Below are positions 56,158 through 64,000 of a stretch of DNA of 64,000 nucleotides, in pieces. Under the pieces are notes generated by a model. It had not been told where the DNA came from. It worked only from the letters and a program-made list of their open reading frames with translations, and did not search any database. The position numbers were made by a program, and so were the translations under genes. The DNA is from Corynebacterium pacaense. Lineage in GTDB: Bacteria > Actinomycetota > Actinomycetes > Mycobacteriales > Mycobacteriaceae. Location: positions 1 through 64,000 of the forward strand of contig NZ_LT821240.1 in NCBI RefSeq assembly GCF_900169525.1, given 5' to 3'. Position 1 is the stretch's first letter. Each line of letters starts with the position of its first letter.

Positions 56158-56583
56158 ATGAGTACTTCAATAAGTGCACGTCAATCTGATAATCGCTGCA
56201 GCGGATCTGGAGTGGGGGTCGTCCCGGGAGCCGCCGTGTGGGTCTCCGGAAGTCCCGGTGTGGCCCACCGTTTGAATGGCTGTGTTCGAACGCTGCGGAG
56301 TTCGAATAGTGAGAGTCGCACACCTGCGGTCAGGCAAGGGCCCGTGGCGGTCCGCGCGTCTAACAACCAGTTTCGTATCGTCCGCGACCGGGGGCGGGAA
56401 CTTTTCCGGGATGATTCCCCTCCCACTCACACCCGTTCGATTAGAGAGAATGTCAAAAGCTGGATGGGAGGTGCGCTTTTCGGCCTTGTGATCGTATTGG
56501 GCATCGTGATCGCGACCCCCCAGGAACCGGCGGATTCCCCGGAGGTTTCGCACACACAACTGGCCACCCTGCACGATCACTAG
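56158..56583 (+). CDS. divS: SOS-induced cell division suppressor DivS
   Basis: DivS halts division in C. glutamicum during the SOS response. The 141 residue product has a polar Ser/Arg-rich N-terminal 100 residues, one membrane segment near residues 102-121 (WMGGALFGLVIVLGIVIATP) and a short tail. This is the layout of DivS, encoded divergently from lexA. The ATG at 56158 follows GAGGAG at 56146-56151; ATG 56152 is possible. Sequence conservation of the N-terminal part is low, so assignment rests on position, membrane segment and SOS-like boxes. Confidence 0.75.
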   Translation: MSTSISARQSDNRCSGSGVGVVPGAAVWVSGSPGVAHRLNGCVRTLRSSNSESRTPAVRQGPVAVRASNNQFRIVRDRGRELFRDDSPPTHTRSIRENVKSWMGGALFGLVIVLGIVIATPQEPADSPEVSHTQLATLHDH

Positions 56584-56673
56584 GGTGGGGAAGGTCCCTC
56601 TTCCGTGGAGTAGGTAGCGGGGCGGTCGCCTAGACTGTTGTTGTTCGCGCCACCACGGGAAAGGAACTAACCG

Positions 56674-57126
56674 GTGTATTGCCCGTTCTGTCAGCATGAT
56701 CATTCAAAAGTCATCGATTCGCGGGTCATCGATGCCGGGGGAGCGATCCGGAGACGCCGTGAGTGCAGCAATTGTCAAGGGCGTTTCACCACGATCGAGA
56801 AGGCCGTGCTCCTGGTGCTGAAGAGAAACGGCGTCACCGAACCCTTCAGCAGAGACAAGGTTGTGCTGGGGGTACGCCGCGCATGCCAGGGCAGGGACGT
56901 TCCCGATGACGCCCTCAAACGCCTGGCACAGTCAGTCGAGGAAACCGTGCGCAGCAACGGCAGCTCACAGGTCAAGGCGAATGACATCGGTCTCGCCATT
57001 CTCGAACCCCTTCGTGAACTCGATGAGGTTGCGTATCTCCGCTTCGCCTCGGTTTACAAGTCCTTCGAAAGTGCCGATGACTTTGAAAAGGAGATCCGTT
57101 TGATGCGGAGGATGGAAAGGAACTGA
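56674..57126 (+). CDS. nrdR: Transcriptional repressor NrdR
   Basis: NrdR senses ATP/dATP and represses ribonucleotide reductase genes. The 150 residue product has a zinc ribbon with Cys3, Cys6, Cys31 and Cys34 and an ATP-cone domain ([21 protein letters not shown], near residues 50-70). The start is GTG at 56674 with GGAAAGGAAC upstream. It lies next to divS and lexA as in C. glutamicum. Confidence 0.97.
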   Translation: MYCPFCQHDHSKVIDSRVIDAGGAIRRRRECSNCQGRFTTIEKAVLLVLKRNGVTEPFSRDKVVLGVRRACQGRDVPDDALKRLAQSVEETVRSNGSSQVKANDIGLAILEPLRELDEVAYLRFASVYKSFESADDFEKEIRLMRRMERN

Positions 57127-57257
57127 CCAGGCGCCCCACGGTTTTTCCCCTCGGGGCACCCATTCGTCCACCCGTCCACCCGTCGGGTGCGGCCGGCAGT
57201 GATCGGCACCGCCGTGAAAAGGATCGTCCCTGCCACGGGCGCCTGCCGGAACGCCGA

Positions 57258-60200
57258 TCAGCGGAGCCTGTCCACCATCTTCTTGATTCTCTGTGGCGAC
57301 ACCGGCGCAGGGGTGCCGAGGCGCTGCGCGAAGAGACTGACCCTGAGCTCCTGGATCTGCCAGAGGATGTCCTTGACCTCCCGCGTCTTTTCGCGGCCTT
57401 TAGGCAGTTTCCTCAGCCTGGCACGCAGATACTCCTCGACTCCGGCCACGGCGTCCTGACGGTCTGCATCCTTGTCCGGATCCCGGTTCATCTCCTCGAG
57501 CCGGATCCGCATCGCGTGGAGGTACCGGGGGAGGTTCCTCAGCCTCGCGATACCGTGCACGCTCAGTGCATGGGGCGGAAGGAGGAAATCCAACTGTGCG
57601 AGCATGTCCTCGATCGCCGGCCCCGACCAGGAATCCAGTTCCGAAACAACCGATGAGTACTGGACCAGCGCCGGAGCGAGATCCACGACGGCCCGACGCA
57701 CCTCGCCCGGCACGGCGGGGGACACCTTCGCCAGAAGGGCATCAAAGTCCTCCGGCCTGCGCACCGGTCCACCGTTGGCGAACATCAGATCCCTGATTGC
57801 GGCGATCCTCGCGTCATCGACCAGCCCTTGCACCCCTCCATGGGGATAGTTGTCCACGGCGACGCGCTGCTGGAGGGGCAGCCCCTTGGTCATCTGCTTG
57901 TCGTTCACAACGATTTCACGCATCAGCAGCGTCAGCGTCGCCGTGATCATGGAGGCCTCTGCAGCGTTTCTGGTCGGGAGGACCTTGACCGAAACGCCGG
58001 TGGGAGTGACAACGAGCGCGGGGTAGGCGGTCACCTTCTGGCCATCGACCACCGTGTCCACCTCCTCCCTGATCTCTCCGAGGGAGTCCGGTGTCCAGGA
58101 CGGAGACTCGGCCTGCTCTGACTTCCGGGCGACCCGCGATACCGAGGCCTGGATCTGGCTGGCTCTGCGCTGCTTGAGTTTCTCCAAATCCTTGTCGGTA
58201 TCGATGATTTTCCGGTGCTTGTCCACCGCGGCGTAGGTGATCCGCAGATGGTCGGGCAGTTTCTCCGGGTGGAAGTCGGTTTCGTTGATTCCGCTGCCGC
58301 CCGAGGAGTGCAGCACATCGGCGAGCTGCCGCGTCAGCGGTGTGGAGTAGGGCAGCAGCTTCGGAAGTGCCCGCCTGGCGAAGTCCGGTGCAGGCACCAC
58401 CGACCTGCGCAGCGCCTTGGGCAGGGTACGGATCAGTTCGGTCACCAGCTCCAGCCGAACACCGGGGACGAGCCAGTCAAACCCCTCAGTGTCCAGCCCG
58501 CCCAGCAGCGGCACGGGGATCAGCACCGTGACACCGTCATCCCGGTGGCCGGGCTCGAAGTGGTAGCTGAGATCGAAAACGAGATCGCCCTTGCTCCACC
58601 TGTCAGGCAGGGCCTCCTCGTTGACGGCCTCCGCGTCGGCGTTGATCAGTGACTCGGGATCGAAATCCAGGAGCCCGGGGTCACTGCGTGAGGTCTTCTT
58701 CCACCAGGAGTCGAAGTTGCGACCCGTGGTGGCGTTCTCCGGCAGGCGGGCATCATAGAAGTCGTAGAGGGTGTCCTCATCAACGATGATGTCGCGCCGG
58801 CGGGCCTTGGCCTCCAGTTCGGCGAGGCTCTCCAGTTTCGCGGCGTTGTCATGAAAGAAGCGGTGGTGGGTGGTCCACTCCCCGTCGATCAGGGCGTGTC
58901 GGATGAACATGGAGCGGGCCGCGGCGGGATCGACCTGATGGTAGGGGACGACCTTGTCGGCGACGATCGTCACGCCGTACAGCGTTGACTTTCGGTGCAC
59001 CATGGCCGCTGCGCGTTTCGTCGACCAGTACGGTTCGGAGTACTGGTGCTTGAGCAGGTTCCCTGCGAGCTTCTCCACCCACTCGGGCTCGATTCTGGCC
59101 ACGTCCCTGGCCCACAGGCGGGTGGTTTCCACCAGTTGCCCGGCCATGATGAACTGCGGTGGCTTCTTTGCAAGGGCCGAACCCGGGAAGATCATGAACT
59201 TGGTTCCCCTGGCGCCGGAGAACTCCCTGCTCTCCCCATCGCGGGTGCCGATCTGAGACAGTAGACCCGACAGCAGAGCCTGGTGGATGATGTCGGGGCT
59301 GGCGACCCCTGCGACCTGCTCCTTCGAGGACCAGCCCAGCTGCTGTCCCACCTGCTCAAGCTGCCGCACCAGGTCCCACCACTCGCGAATGCGCATGTAG
59401 TGGAGGAACTCCTTCTTCATCTGCTTGCGGAAGGCATTTCCGCTGGTTTGTCCACGCTGGTCGGCGATGTACTCCCACAGTTTGATGAAGCCCAGGAAGT
59501 CACTGGTTCCATCCCTGAACCTGGCGTGGGCCTGATCCGCCTGTGCCTGATGCTCGAGCGGCCGCTCGCGGACATCCTGGATGGTCATCGCCGCCACGAT
59601 GACCATCACCGGATACAGTGCACCGAGACGTTGCGCCTCGATGAGCATCCGCGCCATCCGCGGGTCCACGGGAATTCTCGCCAGCTCGTGCCCGATGGTG
59701 GTCAGCCGCGGAGTGCCGTCATCGCTTTCCCCCTCTCCGAGGGCGCCCAGCTCATGGAGCAGCAGAAGTCCGTCGCGGATGGAACGCGAATCAGGGACCT
59801 GGACGAAGGGGAATGAGCTGATATCGCCGAGATGCAGGGATGCCATCCGGAGGATGACGCTGGCCAGGTTCGTGCGCAGAATCTCCGGATCCGTGAACTC
59901 GGGGCGGGATTCGAAATCCGCCTCGGAGTAGAGGCGGATGGCCACACCGTCGGCCACGCGGCCGCACCGCCCGGAACGCTGGTTCGCACTGGCCTGTGAG
60001 ATGTCCTCGATGGGCAGGCGCTGCACCTTGGTGCGCACAGAGTACCGCGAGATACGGGCCGTGCCGGTGTCCACCACGTAGTGGATTCCCGGGACCGTCA
60101 GTGAGGTTTCGGCGATATTGGTTGACAGCACGATCCGGCGCCCGGAGTGGGGACGGAACACGCGGTGCTGCTCCTCATTGGAGAGACGACCGAACAACGG

Positions 60201-61166
60201 GGTCACCTCGACCCCGCGCCATTTCCTGCCCTCGATCGCCTCCATCGCATCGCGGATATCGCGCTCGCCGGGGAAGAAGCACAGGATGTCCCCGGGGCCC
60301 TCGCCCATGAGCTCCTCGATCGCGGAGCACAGGCCGTCGAGGGGATCGATGTCGACGAGGGTGTCGCCGACCTCCTGCTGCAGCGGCCGGTAGCGGATCT
60401 CAACGGGGAAGGTGCGTCCGGAGACCTCGATGATCGGGGCGGGATGACCCTGGGCATCGGCGAAATGCTCGGCGAAGCGCTGGGGATCGATGGTCGCCGA
60501 AGTGATGATCACCTTCAGGTCCGGACGCCGTGGCAGGAGCTGGCGGAGATAGCCGAGCAGGAAATCGATGTTCAGGGAACGCTCGTGGGCCTCATCGATG
60601 ATGATGGTGTCATAGGCGTTGAGAAAACGGTCGCGCTGCATCTCCGCGAGCAGAATTCCGTCGGTCATCAGCTTGATGGAGGTAGTGGCCGATACGCGGT
60701 CATCAAAGCGGATGGCATAGCCGACGGTTTCCCCGATGCTCTGCCCCAGTTCATCGGCGATGCGTTCGGCCACCGTGCGCGCGGCCAGCCGCCGGGGTTG
60801 GGTGTGGCCGATCAGGCCGCGACGGCCACGGCCGATCTCCAGACAGATTTTCGGAATCTGGGTCGTCTTTCCCGAACCGGTCTCACCGGCGATGATGACC
60901 ACCTGGTTGTCGCGGATGGCGGCCGCAATATCTTCTTTTCTCCCCGTGACCGGCAGCGACACCGGGTAGGTGATGGTGGGGATGTGGGCGATGCGGGCGT
61001 CGACAAGCTTGCGTGCCTTCTCGATATCGGCGCCGATGGCGCCGAGAGCCTTCGGATTGCGCGCCTTGGACAGCCTGCGGCGGAAGGAACGCTCGTCGGT
61101 GAGGGAGACTCCGTCCAGGAGTTTCAGGAGCTCGCTTCGCGTTGGGGTGTTTTCAGGTGTAGTCAT
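57258..61166 (-). CDS. hrpA: ATP-dependent RNA helicase HrpA
   Basis: HrpA is a large DEAH-box helicase recently tied to rescue of stalled ribosomes in other bacteria. The 1302 residue product has Walker A AGETGSGKTTQIPK, the DEAH motif in IIIDEAHERSLNIDFL, SAT, and QRSGRCGR, then HA2, OB and a long C-terminal DUF3418 region. Length and domain order match E. coli HrpA. It is transcribed against nrdR, with 131 bases between the stops. Confidence 0.96.
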   Translation of the reverse strand: MTTPENTPTRSELLKLLDGVSLTDERSFRRRLSKARNPKALGAIGADIEKARKLVDARIAHIPTITYPVSLPVTGRKEDIAAAIRDNQVVIIAGETGSGKTTQIPKICLEIGRGRRGLIGHTQPRRLAARTVAERIADELGQSIGETVGYAIRFDDRVSATTSIKLMTDGILLAEMQRDRFLNAYDTIIIDEAHERSLNIDFLLGYLRQLLPRRPDLKVIITSATIDPQRFAEHFADAQGHPAPIIEVSGRTFPVEIRYRPLQQEVGDTLVDIDPLDGLCSAIEELMGEGPGDILCFFPGERDIRDAMEAIEGRKWRGVEVTPLFGRLSNEEQHRVFRPHSGRRIVLSTNIAETSLTVPGIHYVVDTGTARISRYSVRTKVQRLPIEDISQASANQRSGRCGRVADGVAIRLYSEADFESRPEFTDPEILRTNLASVILRMASLHLGDISSFPFVQVPDSRSIRDGLLLLHELGALGEGESDDGTPRLTTIGHELARIPVDPRMARMLIEAQRLGALYPVMVIVAAMTIQDVRERPLEHQAQADQAHARFRDGTSDFLGFIKLWEYIADQRGQTSGNAFRKQMKKEFLHYMRIREWWDLVRQLEQVGQQLGWSSKEQVAGVASPDIIHQALLSGLLSQIGTRDGESREFSGARGTKFMIFPGSALAKKPPQFIMAGQLVETTRLWARDVARIEPEWVEKLAGNLLKHQYSEPYWSTKRAAAMVHRKSTLYGVTIVADKVVPYHQVDPAAARSMFIRHALIDGEWTTHHRFFHDNAAKLESLAELEAKARRRDIIVDEDTLYDFYDARLPENATTGRNFDSWWKKTSRSDPGLLDFDPESLINADAEAVNEEALPDRWSKGDLVFDLSYHFEPGHRDDGVTVLIPVPLLGGLDTEGFDWLVPGVRLELVTELIRTLPKALRRSVVPAPDFARRALPKLLPYSTPLTRQLADVLHSSGGSGINETDFHPEKLPDHLRITYAAVDKHRKIIDTDKDLEKLKQRRASQIQASVSRVARKSEQAESPSWTPDSLGEIREEVDTVVDGQKVTAYPALVVTPTGVSVKVLPTRNAAEASMITATLTLLMREIVVNDKQMTKGLPLQQRVAVDNYPHGGVQGLVDDARIAAIRDLMFANGGPVRRPEDFDALLAKVSPAVPGEVRRAVVDLAPALVQYSSVVSELDSWSGPAIEDMLAQLDFLLPPHALSVHGIARLRNLPRYLHAMRIRLEEMNRDPDKDADRQDAVAGVEEYLRARLRKLPKGREKTREVKDILWQIQELRVSLFAQRLGTPAPVSPQRIKKMVDRLR

Positions 61167-61285
61167 GACTAGCTGGACATTCTACTGCGTTGCCGGTGTT
61201 CCGACGAGTTCGCACCTTGGGTAACCTGGGCTGCGGAAGATACCGGAAATAGAGATACTGCCCAGAAGGATGGTGCCGCGAGACG

Positions 61286-62350
61286 ATGAACCGCGAAGAC
61301 AACGATGACCGACGTGGGGATGGAACCCCTCCGGAGGGTCCCAACGGTTCCCCGTATGGATACAACCCGACCCCGCACCCCGAGGACGCACCGGGAGGCT
61401 TCCAAAGCACCGGCGGCCACGGAACGGGATCAGGAGGCTACGGCGGCTACGGCGGCTACAGCGACTACGCCACGGGCGGAGGCGATCCCCGGGGTTACCC
61501 TTCCTACCCGGGCCACGGCTACGAGGGGTACGCGCAGAACGGCCGGGGCGGGGGGATCCCCGGCGCCGCGGTACCCATGGAGCGCGCCAGTGGCCGCGTC
61601 GACGTGATGCGGGCCGTCAGGTTCGGCTTCCGTGCGGAGTTCGGCAATCCGGCGGTGTGGATCCTGGGAACAATCGGTGTCGGGTTCGCATTCTTCGTCA
61701 TCGCGCTGATGGTCGGGTTCGGCTCCCTGGCCATTGATCCCAGCGGTCAGGCACTGGCCGGCACCAACTCCGTCCTGGGCATCGCACTCAATCTCATCGT
61801 CGGGGCGCTGACCATCGCGGTGACGGTTTTCGTCCTTCGCGGGGCCCTGGTTGAGGTCGACGGGACACGGGCGCGGCTGCGGGACTTCTTCTCACCCGTC
61901 AACGCCTGGCAGACGGTCCTGATCATGGTGGTTCTGAGCGTGACCAGCTATCTGCTCTCGGCCGGCATCGACAGCGCATTCGGAAATTTCATTGTCGTCG
62001 ACGAGAGCAGCGGAGAGGTGGAGTTCAACAGCGGCCCGCTGCTGATGCAGCTGGTGTTCCTGTTGGTCCTGGTACTGGTCAACCCGCTTTACGCATTCTG
62101 GATCTGGTACACCTCCGATGGTCGGCACAGTGCCGCCAGTGCCGCGGGCACCGGATTCCGCGACGCCGTCCGCAACTACGGCCCGCTGCTCGCATTCAGT
62201 GTCATCTCCGGAATTGTGCTGGTCATAGCGGCAATAGTGACGCTTACCCTCGCCCTGATCGTCCTCGCCCCGGCACAGATCCTCATCAACGCGCATCTCT
62301 ACCGTCAGATGAGCGGCGGGATGATCCCCGTCGAGCAGCCCCGCGGCTAA
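61286..62350 (+). CDS. Membrane protein with Gly/Tyr-rich N-terminus
   Basis: The 354 residue product has a disordered N-terminal ~95 residues rich in Gly, Tyr and Pro (repeated GGYGGY), then four to five hydrophobic segments (about residues 120-330) and a short tail. The membrane part resembles integral membrane proteins of unknown role common in actinobacteria. The ATG at 61286 is preceded by GAAGGA at a long spacing. A TAACCT near 61219 may be its -10. Confidence 0.8.
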   Translation: MNREDNDDRRGDGTPPEGPNGSPYGYNPTPHPEDAPGGFQSTGGHGTGSGGYGGYGGYSDYATGGGDPRGYPSYPGHGYEGYAQNGRGGGIPGAAVPMERASGRVDVMRAVRFGFRAEFGNPAVWILGTIGVGFAFFVIALMVGFGSLAIDPSGQALAGTNSVLGIALNLIVGALTIAVTVFVLRGALVEVDGTRARLRDFFSPVNAWQTVLIMVVLSVTSYLLSAGIDSAFGNFIVVDESSGEVEFNSGPLLMQLVFLLVLVLVNPLYAFWIWYTSDGRHSAASAAGTGFRDAVRNYGPLLAFSVISGIVLVIAAIVTLTLALIVLAPAQILINAHLYRQMSGGMIPVEQPRG

Positions 62351-62400
62351 CCGATGTAGCCGGCCGGCGATGGCCGCTTGACGACGCCCCGTGCACACCA

Positions 62401-63387
62401 CTAGTGCGGCAGCAGGGGCTCGACCGTCTTGACCTCCACACCGGCCCTCCGCGCCTGTGTCAGGGCCTCCAGATAGGAGCGCTGCAGGATCCCCGCGAAC
62501 TGTTCGAACTCCTCGGCCCGGGATGAGGAGGAACGGTAGACAAGACCGATGCAACGGGATGCGGTGACATCCGGGGCGAAGCCCGCGGTGGCCAGACCGG
62601 AACGGGTGCATTCCCACGGTACCGCGCTCACCGGCACCAGGGTGACACCGAGCCCCGCGACCACCAGCTGCATCACCGTGCTCAGACTCGACGCCCGGGT
62701 GATGGCGGTGGCGGAGTTGATGGGGTTGACATCGGCCTTGCGGCACAGATCGATGATCTGATCGTGCAGGCAGTGCCCGTCATCGAGCAGCAGTAGATTG
62801 ACATCCCCGAGCGAGGAGACCTCGAGATCCTGCCTGCCGGCCATCTCATGATCGTCCGGGACGACGACCACGAAATCCTCCTCGTACAGCGGGATCTCAC
62901 GCATCCCCGGGGCCTCGGAGGGCAGTGCCATCAGCGCGATGTCGATGGCGCCCTCCCGGAGCAGGGTCAACAGGTGCCTGGTCTGATCCTCGACGATGTG
63001 CGGCTCGAGGTCGGGGTACTCCGAAGAGAGAATGCGCAGGGTCGCGGGGAGTATGTACGGTGCGGCGGTGGGGATGATACCGAGTGTCAGCGGACCCGTC
63101 AGCGCGCCATTCGCACCCCTGGCGTGCGCGAGAAAGGAATCCGCGGCCTCCAGGGTGGATTTGGCGTAGGGGAGCAGCTTCTCACCCGCAGGGGTGACGA
63201 TCACCTTGCGGGTGGAACGCTCAATCAGTTGGACCCCGAGGCCGTTCTCCAGAGCAACCAGCGCCTGGGACAGTGACGGCTGTGAAATGGACAGTTTCGA
63301 CGCCGCGGTACCGAAGTGCTTGCACTCCGCAATGGTTGCGAAGGTACGCAGTTGCGCAAGGGTGGGCCGGTACTCCTTATTGCTCAT
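62401..63387 (-). CDS. oxyR: LysR-type peroxide regulator OxyR
   Basis: OxyR controls catalase and other peroxide-defence genes. The 328 residue product has the LysR helix-turn-helix (FGTAASKLSISQPSLSQALV, about residues 25-44) and a C-terminal effector domain with two cysteines in GHCLHDQIIDLC, the redox pair of OxyR. The ATG (complement of 63385-63387) lies seven bases after a -10 TATAGT (complement of 63395-63400), so a leaderless mRNA is predicted. Confidence 0.95.
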   Translation of the reverse strand: MSNKEYRPTLAQLRTFATIAECKHFGTAASKLSISQPSLSQALVALENGLGVQLIERSTRKVIVTPAGEKLLPYAKSTLEAADSFLAHARGANGALTGPLTLGIIPTAAPYILPATLRILSSEYPDLEPHIVEDQTRHLLTLLREGAIDIALMALPSEAPGMREIPLYEEDFVVVVPDDHEMAGRQDLEVSSLGDVNLLLLDDGHCLHDQIIDLCRKADVNPINSATAITRASSLSTVMQLVVAGLGVTLVPVSAVPWECTRSGLATAGFAPDVTASRCIGLVYRSSSSRAEEFEQFAGILQRSYLEALTQARRAGVEVKTVEPLLPH

Positions 63388-63467
63388 GCCTATAACTATA
63401 ACGAGGTTGGACGCGATCGCGTATTACCCGGCCGGTGTTGATGCACACGAGGAGGCTCCCGTGAAGG

Positions 63468-64000
63468 TCAGGACTGATCAATCTCGAGCGCGGAGAATCT
63501 CACCTCACCCGCGCGGTCGGAGGCATCGAGATCGACCACCGCGTTGAAGGCGAAGGAATTGTCGCCCTCGGGATCCTTGATCACCTGGCGAACCTTCCAG
63601 CTCCTCCCGCTTTGATCCAGGGTGAAATAGGCGGCACCCCGGGCCGCCTGGCCGGTATCAAGATCGGCGTACTCCTCGAAGTAGTTGTCCATGGCAGCCG
63701 GGAAGTCCGGGGCGTCATCGAGATAGTCGGTCATGGCGACCAGCTGGTCCTCCTTCTCGTAGGCGAAGAGCTCCACCAGACGGAACATCGCGTTGCGGAC
63801 CATGATGGTGAACGCACGGCGGTTGGCCGTGAGCGCCGTGGGGTCCTCGACCCCGAACGCGAGCTCACGCGCAAGGGTCTCCTTATCAATCGGTGCGTCC
63901 GGATCCGCCATCCGTGCCCATTCGTCGACAAGCGAGGAATCGACCTGGCGCACGAGCTCGCCCAGCCACACCACGACATCGTCGAGCTCCGGGGTGTTGT
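63468..64000 (-). CDS. C-terminal part of a DEAD/DEAH-box helicase with DUF3516 (partial)
   Basis: The frame is open to the window edge; 177 C-terminal residues are visible. TPELDDVVVWLGELVRQVDS at the edge and the following SSLVDEWARMADP and RQVIKDPEGDNSFAF resemble the DUF3516 C-terminal domain of actinobacterial DEAD-box helicases, which lie next to oxyR in C. glutamicum. The helicase motor itself is outside the window, so the call depends on this tail. The internal GTG near 63974 is not a start. Confidence 0.7.
   Translation of the reverse strand, partial: NTPELDDVVVWLGELVRQVDSSLVDEWARMADPDAPIDKETLARELAFGVEDPTALTANRRAFTIMVRNAMFRLVELFAYEKEDQLVAMTDYLDDAPDFPAAMDNYFEEYADLDTGQAARGAAYFTLDQSGRSWKVRQVIKDPEGDNSFAFNAVVDLDASDRAGEVRFSALEIDQS

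Noticed and set aside
57127..57257. Possible hairpin GCCCC/GGGGC around a T5 run after nrdR
   Set aside because: Pairing is only five bases and the T-run lies inside the loop, so it is not a convincing terminator.

Overview
The window is a 64 kb stretch of core chromosome from a high-GC Corynebacterium, most likely of the C. glutamicum / C. efficiens branch. I base this on gene order and on protein sequence. The order infB-rbfA-nrnA-dinF, pptH-pptT, truB/ribF, rpsO-pnp, dapB-thyX-dapA-rnj-ftsK, pgsA-cinA-clgR-pspA, bioYMN, recA-recX, gluABCD, miaB-miaA-dapF-hflX, ptsH-ptsF-fruK-fruR/ptsI, sugR, lexA-divS-nrdR-hrpA-oxyR is the C. glutamicum order. Several proteins (DapA, GluA, PtsI, ClgR) have the length and near-sequence I remember for that species. 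The exact species cannot be fixed from the sequence alone. There are no insertion sequences, phage genes, CRISPR arrays, tRNAs or rRNAs.

Layout. 0-13 kb: translation and RNA metabolism (IF-2, RbfA, NrnA-type phosphoesterase, TruB, S15, PNPase), with a MATE exporter, RibF, a nucleoside hydrolase and a phosphopantetheinyl hydrolase/transferase pair. 13-25 kb: lysine/DAP and thymidylate synthesis (dapB, thyX, dapA), RNase J, FtsK, a TerC-type protein behind a yybP-ykoY-like Mn riboswitch, phospholipid synthesis, PncC/CinA and the ClgR regulator. 25-34 kb: PspA envelope-stress protein, the BioYMN biotin ECF transporter with a BioQ-type operator, recA-recX, and the glutamate ABC transporter gluABCD. 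34-46 kb: tRNA modification (miaB, miaA), dapF, hflX, uracil permease and several conserved proteins of unknown role. 46-55 kb: the general and fructose PTS (ptsH, ptsF, fruK, fruR, ptsI), a degenerate PfkB paralogue and the global sugar regulator SugR. 55-64 kb: SOS control (lexA, divS), nrdR, the HrpA helicase, a Gly/Tyr-rich membrane protein, oxyR and the C-terminal end of a DUF3516 helicase.

How the genes work together. The window joins three regulatory modules with some of their targets: LexA with recA and divS, ClgR with pspA, and SugR/FruR with the PTS genes. A striking architectural feature is that at least fifteen genes have a -10 hexamer ending only 6-8 bases before the start codon and no Shine-Dalgarno sequence. 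They are therefore predicted to be leaderless.

Caveat. The first 126 bases form a perfect inverted repeat that looks like a fold-back artefact at a contig end, so the first ~63 bases should not be trusted as infB coding sequence.
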